In this document: positions 6,365 through 6,514 of the stretch, piece by piece
Layout of the letters: every line of letters begins with the position of its first letter
Numbering within the stretch: the first letter of the stretch is position 1
Source: an uncultured delta proteobacterium
Lineage (GTDB): Bacteria; Myxococcota_A; Polyangia; Polyangiales; Ga0077539
Assembly: GCA_903885885.1 (NCBI GenBank)
Contig: CAISKJ010001345.1
Coordinates: 1-6,514 of the forward strand
Direction of reading: 5' to 3'
DNA length: 6,514 bases
Translations under genes and position numbers: made by a program
The notes under the pieces: model-generated
Told to the model about the DNA's origin: nothing
What the model saw: the letters and a program-made list of their open reading frames with translations, nothing else
Database searches by the model: none

Positions 6365-6373
6365 ACCCTACCA
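6365..6373 (-). promoter_or_regulatory. Extended -10-like element (or ribosome binding site) before the arrestin-like gene
   Basis: On the minus strand this reads TGGTAGGGT, again TGnTAnnnT, 7 bases before GTG 6357. As a promoter it would start transcription within a base or so of the start codon. Its AGGG (6366-6369), 8 bases from the start, could instead serve as a Shine-Dalgarno site; sequence alone does not separate the two readings. Confidence 0.35.
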
Positions 6374-6377
6374 CGTC

Positions 6378-6514
6378 ATGACCGCACCGCTCATCGAACG
6401 AGGACGCTTCGCGCCCACCCCTTCGGGGGCGCTCCACATCGGCAGCGCGCGCACCGCCCTCGCGTCGGCGCTCGCGGCCTGGAGCGTCGGCGGTCGCTGG
6501 GTGCTCCGCGTCGA
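6378..6514 (+). CDS. gluQ: Glutamyl-Q tRNA(Asp) synthetase-like protein, N-terminal part (cut by window end)
   Basis: ATG 6378 opens a frame that runs off the window after 45 full codons. The visible residues contain RGRFAPTPSGALHIGSARTAL (8-28), which carries the class I synthetase HIGH motif as LHIG (residues 19-22), and then GGRWVLRV (38-45), leading into the expected R-V/I-E/D-D segment. GRFAP, the S after HIG, ALAS and GGRW resemble GluQ (GluQRS/YadB), which attaches glutamate to the queuosine base of tRNA(Asp), more than full-length glutamyl-tRNA synthetase GltX, which usually has RFAPSPTG-LHIGGARTALFN. The RTAL spelling keeps GltX possible. The missing anticodon-binding domain would decide, but it lies outside the window. 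No Shine-Dalgarno site precedes the ATG. The gene is divergent from the arrestin-like gene, with 20 bases between start codons. Confidence 0.72.
   Translation, partial: MTAPLIERGRFAPTPSGALHIGSARTALASALAAWSVGGRWVLRV

Overview
The window is very GC-rich, and the codons of its genes end almost always in G or C. Long antisense open frames mirror every real gene. Together with the gene content this suggests a large-genome delta-type bacterium, most likely a myxobacterium of the Polyangiales/Sandaracinus kind. That assignment is an inference from base composition and protein style; there is no rRNA or other marker here. The DNA is almost fully coding: eight genes, no mobile element, no CRISPR array, no tRNA or rRNA, and no gene-free stretch over 300 bases.

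Layout from left to right. (1) The 3' end of an unrecognised beta-rich protein (1-342) runs, 8 bases later, into a 530-residue FAD-dependent amine-oxidase/phytoene-desaturase-type enzyme (351-1943); the two look like one operon on the plus strand. (2) A perfect inverted repeat (1948-1965) lies between this gene and a convergent minus-strand pair and is a likely two-way terminator. (3) The minus-strand pair is a 118-residue cysteine-motif protein (2976-3332) whose end overlaps the start of a YheT-type alpha/beta hydrolase (1966-2985) by 10 bases, so the two are probably translationally coupled. (4) A short divergent gap leads to plus-strand genes: a small conserved-looking unknown protein (about 3415-3762), then 24 bases later a stand-alone protein made of four CBS motifs (3787-4584). 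(5) Convergent to that, with only 9 bases between stop codons, a 587-residue minus-strand protein has two arrestin-like beta domains and an unusual C-terminal half (4594-6357). (6) Divergent from it, 20 bases from its start, is the beginning of a glutamyl-Q tRNA(Asp) synthetase-like gene cut by the window end (6378-6514).

The genes do not form one obvious pathway. They read as several short housekeeping or regulatory transcription units: flavin redox chemistry, ester hydrolysis with a putative metal-binding partner, adenine-nucleotide sensing by CBS domains, an arrestin-fold scaffold, and tRNA modification. The most interesting points are the bacterial arrestin-like protein with its extra C-terminal half, and a shared TGGTAGnnT element just upstream of two minus-strand start codons that suggests leaderless or near-leaderless transcription.
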